The notes under the pieces were generated by a model. It was not told where the DNA came from. It did no database searches and saw nothing but the letters and a program-made list of their open reading frames with translations. Shown in pieces: positions 24,540 through 33,529 of a stretch of DNA of 64,000 bases. A program made the translations under genes and the position numbers. The stretch is from Kappaphycus alvarezii (lineage: Eukaryota > Rhodophyta > Florideophyceae > Gigartinales > Solieriaceae). The stretch spans positions 558,001 through 622,000 of the forward strand of contig NADL03000029.1 in assembly GCA_002205965.3 (NCBI GenBank). Reading direction: 5' to 3'. Within the stretch, counting starts at the first letter, position 1; the number at the start of each line of letters is the position of its first letter.

Positions 24540-25440
24540 GTACGTCTCTGCGAAGATTAATTCTATTCGCACCCTCTGTACACTAACGCACAATTTGGAT
24601 TCCAATTCAGGGGTACATCAGAGCTTTTCAACGACATTATGGAGCGTTTATGCGAGTTAGGCGCTTTTTGCAATTAGAAAAATGATTGCATAGGACGTAC
24701 TATACTTTCAAAGTATCAGAAGGTGACATGCGCTTTTAGAACGCTGGCGTATGGGAGAGCAGGAGATACCACGGACGATTACTTTCTTATTGGAGGATCC
24801 ACAGGGATTCAATGAGTGGATAAGTTTAAAAAGCGGTTCTTGACGGGCTTGGCTTAGAGTAACTGCGCTACTTCTCTAAGTTAGTTATGAAGCACAATCT
24901 TTAACGTTCCATCCGTATAGGAATTCCAGCCAGTCTTGGTAGTATTGAATGCTGTAAATGGTACTGGAATAATTTTCCTACAGCACATCACGAACAATAT
25001 CGAAAGGGAAGAAGGAGATCCCACATTAACGTTGGAAGGTAATGCGGGTAATCATGTTAGGGTTTGGCATGCTTTCTTTAGTAGGCCAGGAAGATTGAAT
25101 GACATAAAAATCCTTGATGATTCCCCATTGAGTATTTATATAGCTTCGAATACGTATACACCACCCCTTCAATACAATGTTGCTTGGGAAACCAGTTTAA
25201 TACCTTGTTGGCTTTCGGACAGGACATACCAGACTGGCCTATATTTTGCACACGGTCCCACAGTCAAACGAGGAAGGGGGATTAATTTGCAAGAAAACCA
25301 GAAGCGTTTAGGAAAGACGTTGAAAGAGCATTTGGAGTGTTGAAAGCAAATTGGAATAATAGGAAATAATTGTCGACTTTGGTACAAAAGCACCATACAC
25401 GACGTTTTAAGATGTTGTATAATATTGCAAAATAATATGT
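24540..25440 (+). pseudogene. PIF/Harbinger transposase, frameshifted
   Basis: Successive frames give SHPLYTNAQFGFQFRGTSEL (about 24565-24630), QKVTCAFRTLAYGRAGDTTD (about 24718-24780; compare Q-K-C-T-A-A-x-R-M-L-A-Y-G in plant and fungal Harbinger), GIPASLGSIECCKWYWNNFP (about 24919-24980), then after a frame change NHVRVWHAFFSRPGRLNDIK and ILDDSPL (about 25050-25130), QDIPDWPIF (about 25222-25248) and KDVERAFGVLKANWNNR (about 25313-25365). In this family the catalytic residues are D in G-S-[IL]-D, D in L-N-D, and E in V-E-R-A-F-G. The first is E here, the other two are kept. At least two frameshifts and one stop make it a pseudogene. Confidence 0.85.
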
Positions 25441-25639
25441 TTTAAGGTAAGTTAGTCGACGAAAAAGATGTCGAAGTTCACCTAGAGGGGTCTAAAAATG
25501 TTACTGTTGGCGTCACAGCACATCTTTGGAGCACTCCAAATGACCAGATTATTAGTTAAATTATTCCTCTCCCTGTCTCTACTGCGGCAATTTGTGCCGA
25601 TCAAAAGCTTACCCAGAACTTTCATGAGTACTTTAAGAC

Positions 25640-26570
25640 CAGAGAACTTGTAATGACACATCTGTTGAATTCGAGAGGTGTGAACATGGTGCAGTGTTGG
25701 TAGTCATTATCAGTGTCAAGCAATCTCGTTCTTCCGAATCACTGTCGATAACTTGAGTCGATTTTGTGTATTCTTCTCTTTCTTTTGAAATATCTCCTTC
25801 GAACTTCTCAAGAATAGATTTTTCCCTTCCTTCCTGATAACTTTTAAAGCTCGAGCGCGCTCCGTTTGAAATTATTGTACCGCCTCCGATTAATCGCAAC
25901 CCGATAGTGCTTTTGTGAGCATTATAATCTCATAATGTCATTTCAAGACAATCTTAGGTTCTTGCTCTGCAGGTAGGGACAATTCTGCTAGTTTGATCTT
26001 ATTATCAACATTTTGTGCTTTCTAATGCTCTTCTTTGGCCCTTTTTCTTCCTTTGAGTGGTCAATTCTCATTCTTTTTGCCTTTATCCTGCTCATATTTA
26101 ACATCAACAGAATCTTCTTTTAGTTCTCTTGTTTCCCTCTACGATTCGTTAGACGAAGAAGAACTAGTGCGTTTCCCCGGCAAAACTCCAGCCATAAATT
26201 TGTCTTGTGCCCTCAAATTCTCCCATGCTTCTCTGAACTTTAATGGTTTTCCGCAATCTACTGTTTTTTTAACTTCGACTCCATTGAAAATCGCAGTAGC
26301 GAGTATTAAAAGGTCAGGAGAGTAAGCATTACAGGGCTTTCCCTTTTATTCGAACATAAAATGAATCGAATTGCTTACTTTTTTTAAACGATCGTACAAC
26401 GATTTTAGGGAGTGAAAAGATCTTTCTGATTGATTTTTTGGCTTGAAAGTACCATGGAAATCTTGATACACCTCGGGATAATCTTCATGCTCTTTGTTGA
26501 GGATCCAAACTCTTGCAAAGACCAAATCTAGATCCGCTTCTTTCACATCGCATATTTTAAATTATTTGAC
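25640..26570 (-). pseudogene. SANT/Myb-like Harbinger accessory protein relic
   Basis: Minus-strand segments are DLDLVFARVWILNKEHEDYP and RSFHSLKSLYDRLKKVSNSI (26530-26360), resembling a Myb/SANT-like trihelix with its R-S-x-x-S-L-x-x-[RL] segment. LKFREAWENLRAQDKFMAGV then GKRTSSSSSNES follow (26240-26140). Last comes GRKRAKEEH then DNKIKLAEL (26045-25985), reminiscent of the C-terminal domain of the NAM-associated/trihelix family (P-I-G-x-K-x-A-K). PIF/Harbinger elements are known to encode a Myb/SANT-like protein, and this relic lies convergently about 200 bp from the transposase. Stops and frame changes interrupt it. The neighbourhood strengthens an otherwise weak domain match. Confidence 0.5.
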
Positions 26571-27280
26571 GAATTATGTGAAATGGCCGGAAAATTAGGT
26601 TATCTACAGAGGGACTTCCAGAAATAGAGAAAACCTCCATGACGAGCTTTTCAGGAGCCGCCTAGATCTATTCCAGAGACTTATAACAGTCAATTTAATT
26701 CTCAAAGGATCTCATTCTCGACCGTTTGACACATGATCTTCACATTTTTGCGACTTTTTAATGTATATAAAAGTTCCTTGGACAAAAATCAATCGCTAAA
26801 AAATTAGTATATATCGCCCTAGAATAGTTGCAACACCGCGGACGGGCGATGCTACTCCATACCCTAGTTCCACTTCGCCACTTTTTGAAGCCACTATGAA
26901 GAAAACATGGGCGCAAGGGTCCTCAGACCATTCTTCTGAGCGTTTGATTAGAGGTAGCCATCTATATTCATAGATTAGACGGACCTGAAAAGATCTCTCA
27001 GGTTTTCAGGCCGATCAACCGCCCTAACGAGGACTTTCGGTTAGAAGGAAGATGATTCTGGGTTACTCTACGTGATATTTATTCGGGAAATTGTTTTGCA
27101 GGAGATGAGTGTATTGAGATGGAGAAGAAAATAGGAAAGGTTAGTGGTGTGTGTGTTGCAGAAAGAGTAAATAGTGATTTGTGTACAACCAAAGCCCTCC
27201 GGTATAGTAGTTTCTCGATAACTGCACCAAGACCACTTGAGAAATACTCTAAACACCAGCCATCTCTCTAGCCTACGAGC
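26570..27280. other. No recognisable gene
   Basis: Frames are short and degenerate, with stops every 20-80 codons. The right end of the Harbinger element is expected here, but I did not identify its inverted repeat. Confidence 0.3.
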
Positions 27281-27510
27281 TGTTTTATGTGCGCAAAATT
27301 TACACACGAAAAACATCTAGAAGAGGACCAAATTTGGATACAATATCGGAATTTGGAAGAAGGTTTACAGTTTCTGAATTTGGAAGATTTTTTAATTTGG
27401 ATGGGTGTGGCAAAGTCACGGGTTGTTTTTTTGTTTTAAGGCACGGTGTCATTAATAGATGATATTACTGTACACTTCTACGGTCGTCATTTTTTTCGAA
27501 GACGTCACAG

Positions 27511-27519
27511 TATTTAAAA
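27511..27519 (+). promoter_or_regulatory. TATA-box-like site of the acidic gene
   Basis: TATTTAAAA lies about 84 bp before the conserved ATG at 27595. The 29.8 kb copy has TATTTAAAC at 29631, and the inverted 43 kb copy has TATTTCAAG at the equivalent place, so the site is at least partly conserved between copies. Confidence 0.45.
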
Positions 27520-27594
27520 TTCGAAAGCAACGTCGTTGAGGCAACACCCCGCCATCACTACCCCATCGGCTCACCCCTTCTTTTGGCCCTTAAC

Positions 27595-28181
27595 ATGACA
27601 AACCTCCGCCCTTCCCTCACCATCACAAATTCATCCCGAGTCAGTCGTCCACTCAATGCTTTGGCCCTGATGGAAAATGGTCCAACCGACTACGATGATA
27701 ACTGAAGAAGGCCGGACCGGGAACGCGTTCGGGAGTGGGTCCGCCGTAACTACTTCGAGCAGGCAGAAGAGGCAGTGGAGGATTAGGAGGAAGAGAAGCA
27801 AAAGAAGGAAGAAGAGGAGGACTGGGTGGACCCGTGGGAGCCACTAATGTATAACAGTGGGGGTCTCCCATGGAGAACGAAGGGGAGACTAAAGGATTAA
27901 TTGTGATCTCTGACTCTTCTGACTAAGATGAAGAGAGGAGTGAAGAAGAGGATGAGGAGGATGAGCGGAGGGAGACATGGAAAGTGCTGGATTAGTGGAA
28001 AGGGGTCAGAAAATATGGACCAGGTGTTCCCGACTCTGGAACCGAGTGGGGTCGCCCTCAGCGGCTTACATATTTCGCAGGGGGCAATGGAGAATTACGA
28101 TCCGTTCGCGATATTTTTGTGCACTGTCTGGGTGCAATGGATATTTTGGGGGATCTGTTTGCCTCTGATATAGAGGACTAA
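27595..28181 (+). pseudogene. Unknown acidic protein of the repeat family, copy A
   Basis: Function unknown. The start M-T-N-L-R matches the inverted 43 kb copy (M-T-K-L-R). Next come LMENGPTDYDDN, one stop where a Cys is expected, and RRPDRERVREWVRRNYFEQA (27665-27770), an Arg-rich, probably helical segment. A Glu/Lys tract follows (27770-27825), then DWVDPWEPLMYN (27819-27854). After a frame change comes KGLIVISDSSD (27892-27924), hydrophobic residues followed by acidic/serine residues, the usual shape of a SUMO-interaction motif. More acidic residues precede the C terminus CLGAMDILGDLFASDIED (28124-28178) and a TAA shared with the 43 kb copy. At least three internal stops break it. Compositionally it resembles a chromatin- or SUMO-associated acidic protein, but that is inference. 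Confidence 0.55.
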
Positions 28182-28639
28182 GATATTAAGGAAAGAATCT
28201 AGATTTTTATCCTATAGTATCTGCTGTTAGTCTTTCTCGTTCACACGATTCTAATTGGTGCATTTTATGGTTCTTAGTATGTTTTTTTGAGACTTCAGGG
28301 TCAGCCAAAAAGTCTATTTAAGCTGAGTAAACTGCTTCCTCTTGTGGAGGTCAAGCAAGTTGGCAGACAACTTAAATTCAAATCTCGAGTAGTAGGAATC
28401 TAAGAGTCAACCTCAGACCTAAGAAAAAGTTTTCCTTCGATGATCACAGAGCATCAGTGGTAGACCCTGTCCCTTCGATACTTTCTTGTAGCCTTCTCAA
28501 CTGTTTTCCATATACATACCTTCTTGTTCGTTCAACTATACCAAGGTAGCACTTTTGTCGCTTGAAACACTTCCTTCCTGGAATAGTTGGTTCTGAGTAT
28601 CTCTGCTCCCGACTAATTACCCCTATCACCGTCCTTCAA

Positions 28640-29480
28640 ATCCCGGACCTCACCAGTCTTCTCCAACGAAAGGAATAAAACTTACCTTCCACATTTCAAG
28701 CTACCACCAGACGGGCAAAGGCAACCAAAAGACCACCGCGCCCCCACACAGTTACAAAATACCACACTTTATAGAGCCAACTTGGTATTCCACAAAACCC
28801 TCACCTCCCTACCCCAGGCGCACCCATCCCGCCTTTAAATATCCGTCTTTAACATCGCTAAAAGCCCCCTATGTCGCTGTCAACGTCGTTTCTCACCCCA
28901 AAACGCACCCACCACAGCACTAAATAGACCCTCCTTTATCACCTCCACCACCCTCAAGGGGCATCCACGTCGTCTCGCCACATGTTTTTTGTTGTACTGG
29001 TTCCCATTTCACCAAGTGCCTACAACAACACCCACACAACGCTACCAGGACCACGGAAGTCCTACGAAACAACGCCCTTACCGACAACTAGCTCTTACAA
29101 CTACGGGCTGCCATCACTGTACTATATTCCCGTCGTTAGAGGCCACCACATTGCATCTCCCTACTATCTACATCCTCAAAAGGCCCATACTACACACACC
29201 TAATGCCGACCAAACAAGATTCTCCACTTTTCTGCAAATACAGTTTTTGGGCGCGCAAGAATCGGAGCTGATTTTTGTTTGTCGTCATCTACCGACTTTC
29301 AATTTACTGTAGCAACTATCCTTGTCGTAAATTGCTGGTCCTCCTTGCCCTTTCTCATTATAAAAAAAAATCTTGGGGAGAATATTTCTCCACCCTTATC
29401 GTTGCATATCCTTTCCGCGGTCTTCTCCAAATTTTTTCTATTTTATCTAGATATTTTGATACTGTATCTACCCCTCTAAA
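28640..29480. other. C-rich, G-poor tract
   Basis: The plus strand is strikingly poor in G and rich in C and A (for example CCTCACCTCCCTACCCCAGG near 28800). Frames at 28982-29312 are Thr/Pro/Tyr-rich without a domain. It may be upstream sequence of the next gene-bearing repeat copy; the TATA-like site at 29631 follows it. Confidence 0.35.
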
Positions 29481-29599
29481 TTGATCCGAATCAAGTTCTT
29501 TTTCCTGTTTCGCTTACACCATTCTCCAAATCCATATTTTTGGGAACACTGCGGCCAGTGCACTACTGCTAAATCCCTTTTAGATTTATTTTACCTTTT

Positions 29600-30667
29600 T
29601 TCAAACCTACAGAATACGACCTCGGGAGCCTATTTAAACCCCTTTAATCCAAATTTCAAACGTACCCGATCATTCTACACTCTACTGCTCTCCCCTAACA
29701 CACCTAAACACCCTAAAGTTTCTTCCACTCCTAAAATCCATCAACATAGACAAACTCTGCTCCTCCAGAGTCATTTTCAAAAATGGCCACCCAGCCCCCT
29801 AAACGCCGTTCCCTAATCTCTTTCGGCCCTACTGACTGCGATGAGTATTGCCGCGCCAGCAAACGTAGAAGGAGGTGAGTTCGTTCGTTCGTCGCCTTTT
29901 CATCAAGGATGAGGCGGAGGAGATAGCTGAGGGGCACGAGGGGGAGATCAAGATAGGAGTTGGGGAGATTTTTGAGGAGTGGGCAGACACGGAATTGATT
30001 TACGGGAATGAGGACGGAGAATATGAAAAGTGTTGGAATGGTGGGGGGGGCTGGACAGTATGGACCAGGTGGTCCCGATCCTAGAACTGGATCGGGCATC
30101 TTTAGTGAGTCAGATATCTTCCAGGAAGAAATAGAGAATTCCAAGCCGTTCGTGGATGTTTGTGGGAACTTCTTGGGAAGCATGGATATTTTAGAGGAGT
30201 TTTTTTATCTGACCTGACGGATCGGAAATCAAAGGACTAGATCAATTTTTTTCCTGAAGTATCTTTTTTAGAGTATATCGTCCACAAAAAGTGTCTTTAT
30301 GCATTTATTGGTATCTTTTGTAGTTTTTTTGGACTTTAGGGTATTCAAAAGGCTATACGAGCTAACTGAACTGCTTCCTCCTGGAGAGGTTAAGCAAGTT
30401 GACAGACAACTTCAAGTCAAGTCCCCAATAGTTTAGACGTGGGATTCCACTTCAAATCCAAAACTTATTTTTCTTACGCTAGTCACAGAGCATCAGTGGT
30501 AGACCCTTCCCTTCTATATTTGCTTGAATCTCTCTCAACTGTCGTACTTAACTACTCATTTTTTGTTCGCTCAACTATACCATGGTAGCACTTTTGTCGT
30601 TTGTAACAATTCTTTCCTGGGGTGATTGGTTCTGAGTATCTCTTCTTTCAACGATTTACCCTTATTA
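29600..30667 (+). mobile_element. Acidic-gene repeat family, divergent gene-bearing copy
   Basis: The right 430 bp (30240-30667) aligns with the other copies (CTGCTTCCTCCTGGAGAGGT, GACAGACAACTTCAAGTCAA, GCTCAACTATACCATGGTAG, CACTTTTGTCGTTTG, ending ACCCTTATTA). The acidic gene lies at 29783-30240. The left boundary is uncertain because the tandem 29-bp units and the usual left end were not found. Confidence 0.6.
29783..30240 (+). pseudogene. Unknown acidic protein of the repeat family, copy B
   Basis: Function unknown. The frame begins MATQPPKRRSLISFGPTDCD and EYCRASKRRRR, then a stop; directly after it FVRRLFIKDEAEEIAEG continues (29888-29930). This aligns with copy A: G-P-T-D-[YC]-D-[DE], C-R-x-x-x-x-R, V-R-x-[WF]-V-R-R, then Glu-rich sequence. 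EEWADTELIYGNEDGEYE matches the W-x-D...L-[MI]-Y-[NG] block. The SUMO-interaction-like motif of copies A and C is missing; a deletion seems to have removed it. The end is recognisable as GVFLSDLTD before the stop at 30240. An upstream TATTTAAAC (29631) lies about 150 bp before the ATG. Confidence 0.5.
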
Positions 30668-30669
30668 GC

Positions 30670-31000
30670 AGTATTTAATTGCAAGAATACCCTGACAGAG
30701 AGTCTACAGTCCACTGAGGAGCAAACTGGACAGTAGGGCACAACTGAGGGCGTATTGCTTCAAGAAGGACATTGCACGGAAATAGAGTTGGTGTGCTTCG
30801 GAAAATACAAGTATGAAAATACAGTTGGAGAGGAAACATTAAAGGTCCGTTCCTTCTTGGGTTAATTCGCTTGATTTGTATCAAAGTTAAAACGCGACTA
30901 AATTTGATAGGTAACGAGCATAGTGGATCCAAAATTGTTGAAATTACCGCAATGGTGCAATTATCGTAGGGTGAAATTAAGAAGAGACTGCTACCGTTTT
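30670..31000. other. No recognisable gene
   Basis: Between the repeat copy and the left LTR-like repeat. A 112-codon minus-strand frame (30675-31013) shows no recognisable domain. Confidence 0.3.
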
Positions 31001-31002
31001 TC

Positions 31003-31390
31003 GTGAATTCCAAGGTAAAAAAGCAGAGTGGCGCTTGTGGGCGACTATAAAAACGGAAGTATTTTTGCTAGCTGGGACTGGGTTGGAGATCGATGAATTG
31101 ATTTCTCTCTTTATTCACAGAACTATGTCAGGCGCTCTACTTATAAACAATCCCTCCCTTGTTGGCTAGACCTAGCATGCGCAAAAATTTTTGTCTACTA
31201 CGACAAAAACCTTTCTAGAGTATCCATAAATATCTGCTGTAGTAAATATCTATACATTCTGTGGCCTAAACAGCCTTGAAAAAGCTCCAAATATCAATTT
31301 AATATCTACTGTATATATAGATTATAATTAGACCCTCATAAAAGTGTGCAGGGCTGAGGACTACAGTATATCGTAAGATGGGCGTATACG
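31003..31390 (-). repeat. LTR-like direct repeat, left
   Basis: It matches 33129-33520 with many substitutions and small indels, in the same orientation. Shared landmarks include TCTAGAGTATCCATAA and ATCAATTTAATATCTAC. Confidence 0.65.
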
Positions 31391-32199
31391 TGTATTTGTA
31401 GATTTATCTGCACTCCCTCTCTCTCATCAATATTCTTCCTCTATTATACATCCGATCATGGGATCCATTCTTCTACTGGTAAATCACCTCTGTTTTGGAA
31501 AAGGACGCTAATAAAAGCGTCCCATTTCCCAACCTTATTAAACCCATCATCAGAATTTTTTGAGTTTTGCACAAAGCCTAATGGCATATCTAATGCATTT
31601 GGTACGCTTGACGTAAAATGCTTACAAATGTAATCAATCGTTCCCCCAGGGTTGAAAAGTACTTGTGAGCGCATCAAAAAGGCTTTTACAATCCGTGAAC
31701 CAATGTTTTGGTAAGGGTATCTTTGTTCCCTCGATTAACTCTAGATTGGTTTTGATTGTGTAGGCCGCATTAAAAGCGCCAGCGAAGGCGTAAATTTCCG
31801 CAAATAGGACAGAACGCGTGACTATTCGGGTTTTGTGACCCTAGTACGTCAGTACATTGCATATGTCATATCCGTCCGTACGGAGAAAATCTATCCTGGT
31901 TATGATGTATTGTCACTATTATTGACGAAGAAAATTCCTCATAAATTTTTAAACTCAGTGTGTTGAAGTCAAGTTTACAGTGCTTGAGAGTTATAAGTGG
32001 GTCCTTCTTCATGTGCCGGGCAGCTTTTTGATGTGATTGATGTTGTATTTAGAGAACCAACTCTCAGTTACTTAGGCGGTCATGTTGACAACGCAACATA
32101 TCTCCGGCCTTGTGTGCGCTATCAAAGCCGGTTTTTTTCTTACACCCAAAAATCCGAGAATTTCCAATCAGATGGAAATATTTTGGGACTCTTTGAATA

Positions 32200-32700
32200 C
32201 TGGTGTTGACTGAGCTTGAAACCAAAATCGGTTTTAGGACTTCCATACCCGCAAATATGGTATCATCGTAATTTCTCTCTCTCGATATGAATTTTCAAAG
32301 CGTTTTCTCAGTTAGTTTCTCAAAGTGATTATTCCCACAGGCCAATGAGTCATCCGCGTAAGTTCCGATCATCCCTATCAGTTCAGAACTGTCACGTTTG
32401 GTAAACACAAAATTATTACCACTGGTGGTCTTCATTCCTAATTCCGGCCTTCAGAGAGACTCATAGTCCTGTTCCAGTAGTCCCCGGCGTCCAAAAGTCG
32501 GTACAAGGGCTTTATTAGCTCAAGCAGATATATGCCAAATATTCTCAGCTCCTTCGGAGGTTTCAAGTAAAACTTTCTCAAACTGTTTGCCTTGGACTGC
32601 AAGTACGCTTGATTGATGTCTTGCGACCATATATCGAATACAATTATCGCTGCTACGGCTCTTATAGTTCCCGTTAGAGTTTGCCCCATATTTGTGGCTT
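32200..32700 (-). pseudogene. Ty1/copia reverse transcriptase relic
   Basis: The open frame 32689-32438 gives IWSQDINQAYLQSKANSLRK and FYLKPPKEL, then KPLYRLLDAGDYWNRTM. This matches the copia palm (D-V-x-x-A-Y-L-x-x, Y-[VM]-x-x-P, K-P-L-Y-G-L-x-D-[AS]-G-x-x-W). Further along the same strand GMIGTYADDSLACGNNHFEK (about 32385-32325) holds the catalytic Y-x-D-D. A frame change separates the halves, and the connection and RNase H domains are not clear. Confidence 0.8.
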
Positions 32701-33128
32701 TGTGGACTACAAACCTTTCTTCTTTGTCTTTTTAGCCTTAAACAGCAAACCTAGCTTTTTTTAATTACTCCTCGGTATCTGTATTCTTTACAGAAAGCCC
32801 GAATCTTACGGTCAATATGTTGGAGTCGGCGGGTACATCATTTTCCAATACTTTCTTTCAAGCGCCCTTCTTAATTCACCCCTGTATATCTTTATCTTAT
32901 CTAAATCCCCGGGCCGGGAACAGACTGAGGCACTACGGCGCTTTCCAGTTGATTTTCGGTTAGTACCAAGTGTTCAGATAAAAAAGAGGTAATCGTATGA
33001 TTAAGATGTGCAGACTTACATGTAGCTCCAAACAACGCTGTAAACTGTAAGCGATAGGATTAGTCTCACTGGATAGTGCAGGAACTTACTTTTGAAAAAC
33101 CTGTAACCCCAGAAAAATCTGGATTGTA

Positions 33129-33520
33129 GTGAATTCCAAGGTAAAGAAGTATAGCGGCGCTTGTGGCGACTCTGAAAGAAACAAAGTGTTTTTGCTAGCT
33201 GGGACTGAGTTGAAGATCGATGAACTGTTTGCCACCTTCTACTCACCGGAGTGCGGCAGCCGCACTAATTACACACAATCCAGGCACTGTCGACTATCCT
33301 GCCATGCGCGGGAAGTTGTGTGTCCTAGGATAAAAATATTTCTAGAGTATCCATAAGTACCTACTGTACTAAACATCTATTGAATCTGTGACCTAAATAG
33401 ACTTCACATAGCTCCAAATATCAATTTAATATCTACCGTATAGATAGAATATAATTATGCCCTCATAGAAGGGTGCAGGGCCGAGGACCACAGTATAGTG
33501 TAAGATGTGTGCAAGGCGCA
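33129..33520 (-). repeat. LTR-like direct repeat, right
   Basis: Partner of 31003-31390. For the minus-strand reverse transcriptase it would be the 5' LTR. Confidence 0.65.
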
Positions 33521-33529
33521 TATGCGTGG

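Larger units (their letters stand above)
27285..28628 (+). mobile_element. Acidic-gene repeat family, gene-bearing copy
   Basis: The 1.34 kb unit runs from ATGTGCGCAAAATTTACACA to GAGTATCTCTGCTCCC and then CCCCTATCA. Both termini match the copies at 17113 and 36425. It carries two tandem 29-bp units at about 27338-27395 and the acidic gene at 27595-28181. Its 3' 400 bp (28200-28628) aligns with the other copies through CTTCCTCTTGTGGAGGTCAA, TGGCAGACAACTT, TTGTTCGTTCAACTATACCA and CACTTTTGTCGCTTG. No target duplication is visible and no transposase or reverse transcriptase is encoded, so the unit is non-autonomous. Confidence 0.7.
31003..33520 (-). mobile_element. Short LTR element with copia-type RT relic
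   Basis: Two direct repeats of about 380 bp (31003-31390 and 33129-33520) flank 1.74 kb that contains a minus-strand copia reverse-transcriptase relic. Both repeats begin GTGAATTCCAAGGTAAA and share TTTTTGCTAGCTGGGACTG, CTCCAAATATCAATTTAATA and a GTAAGATG end. The internal region is too short for a full gag-pol, so the element is deleted or non-autonomous. Clean TG...CA ends and a target duplication could not be fixed. Confidence 0.55.

Noticed and set aside
29731-30183. 150-codon minus-strand open frame
   Set aside because: It is the complement of the acidic gene copy B; Glu-rich sequence on one strand gives Leu/Ser/Pro-rich frames on the other.
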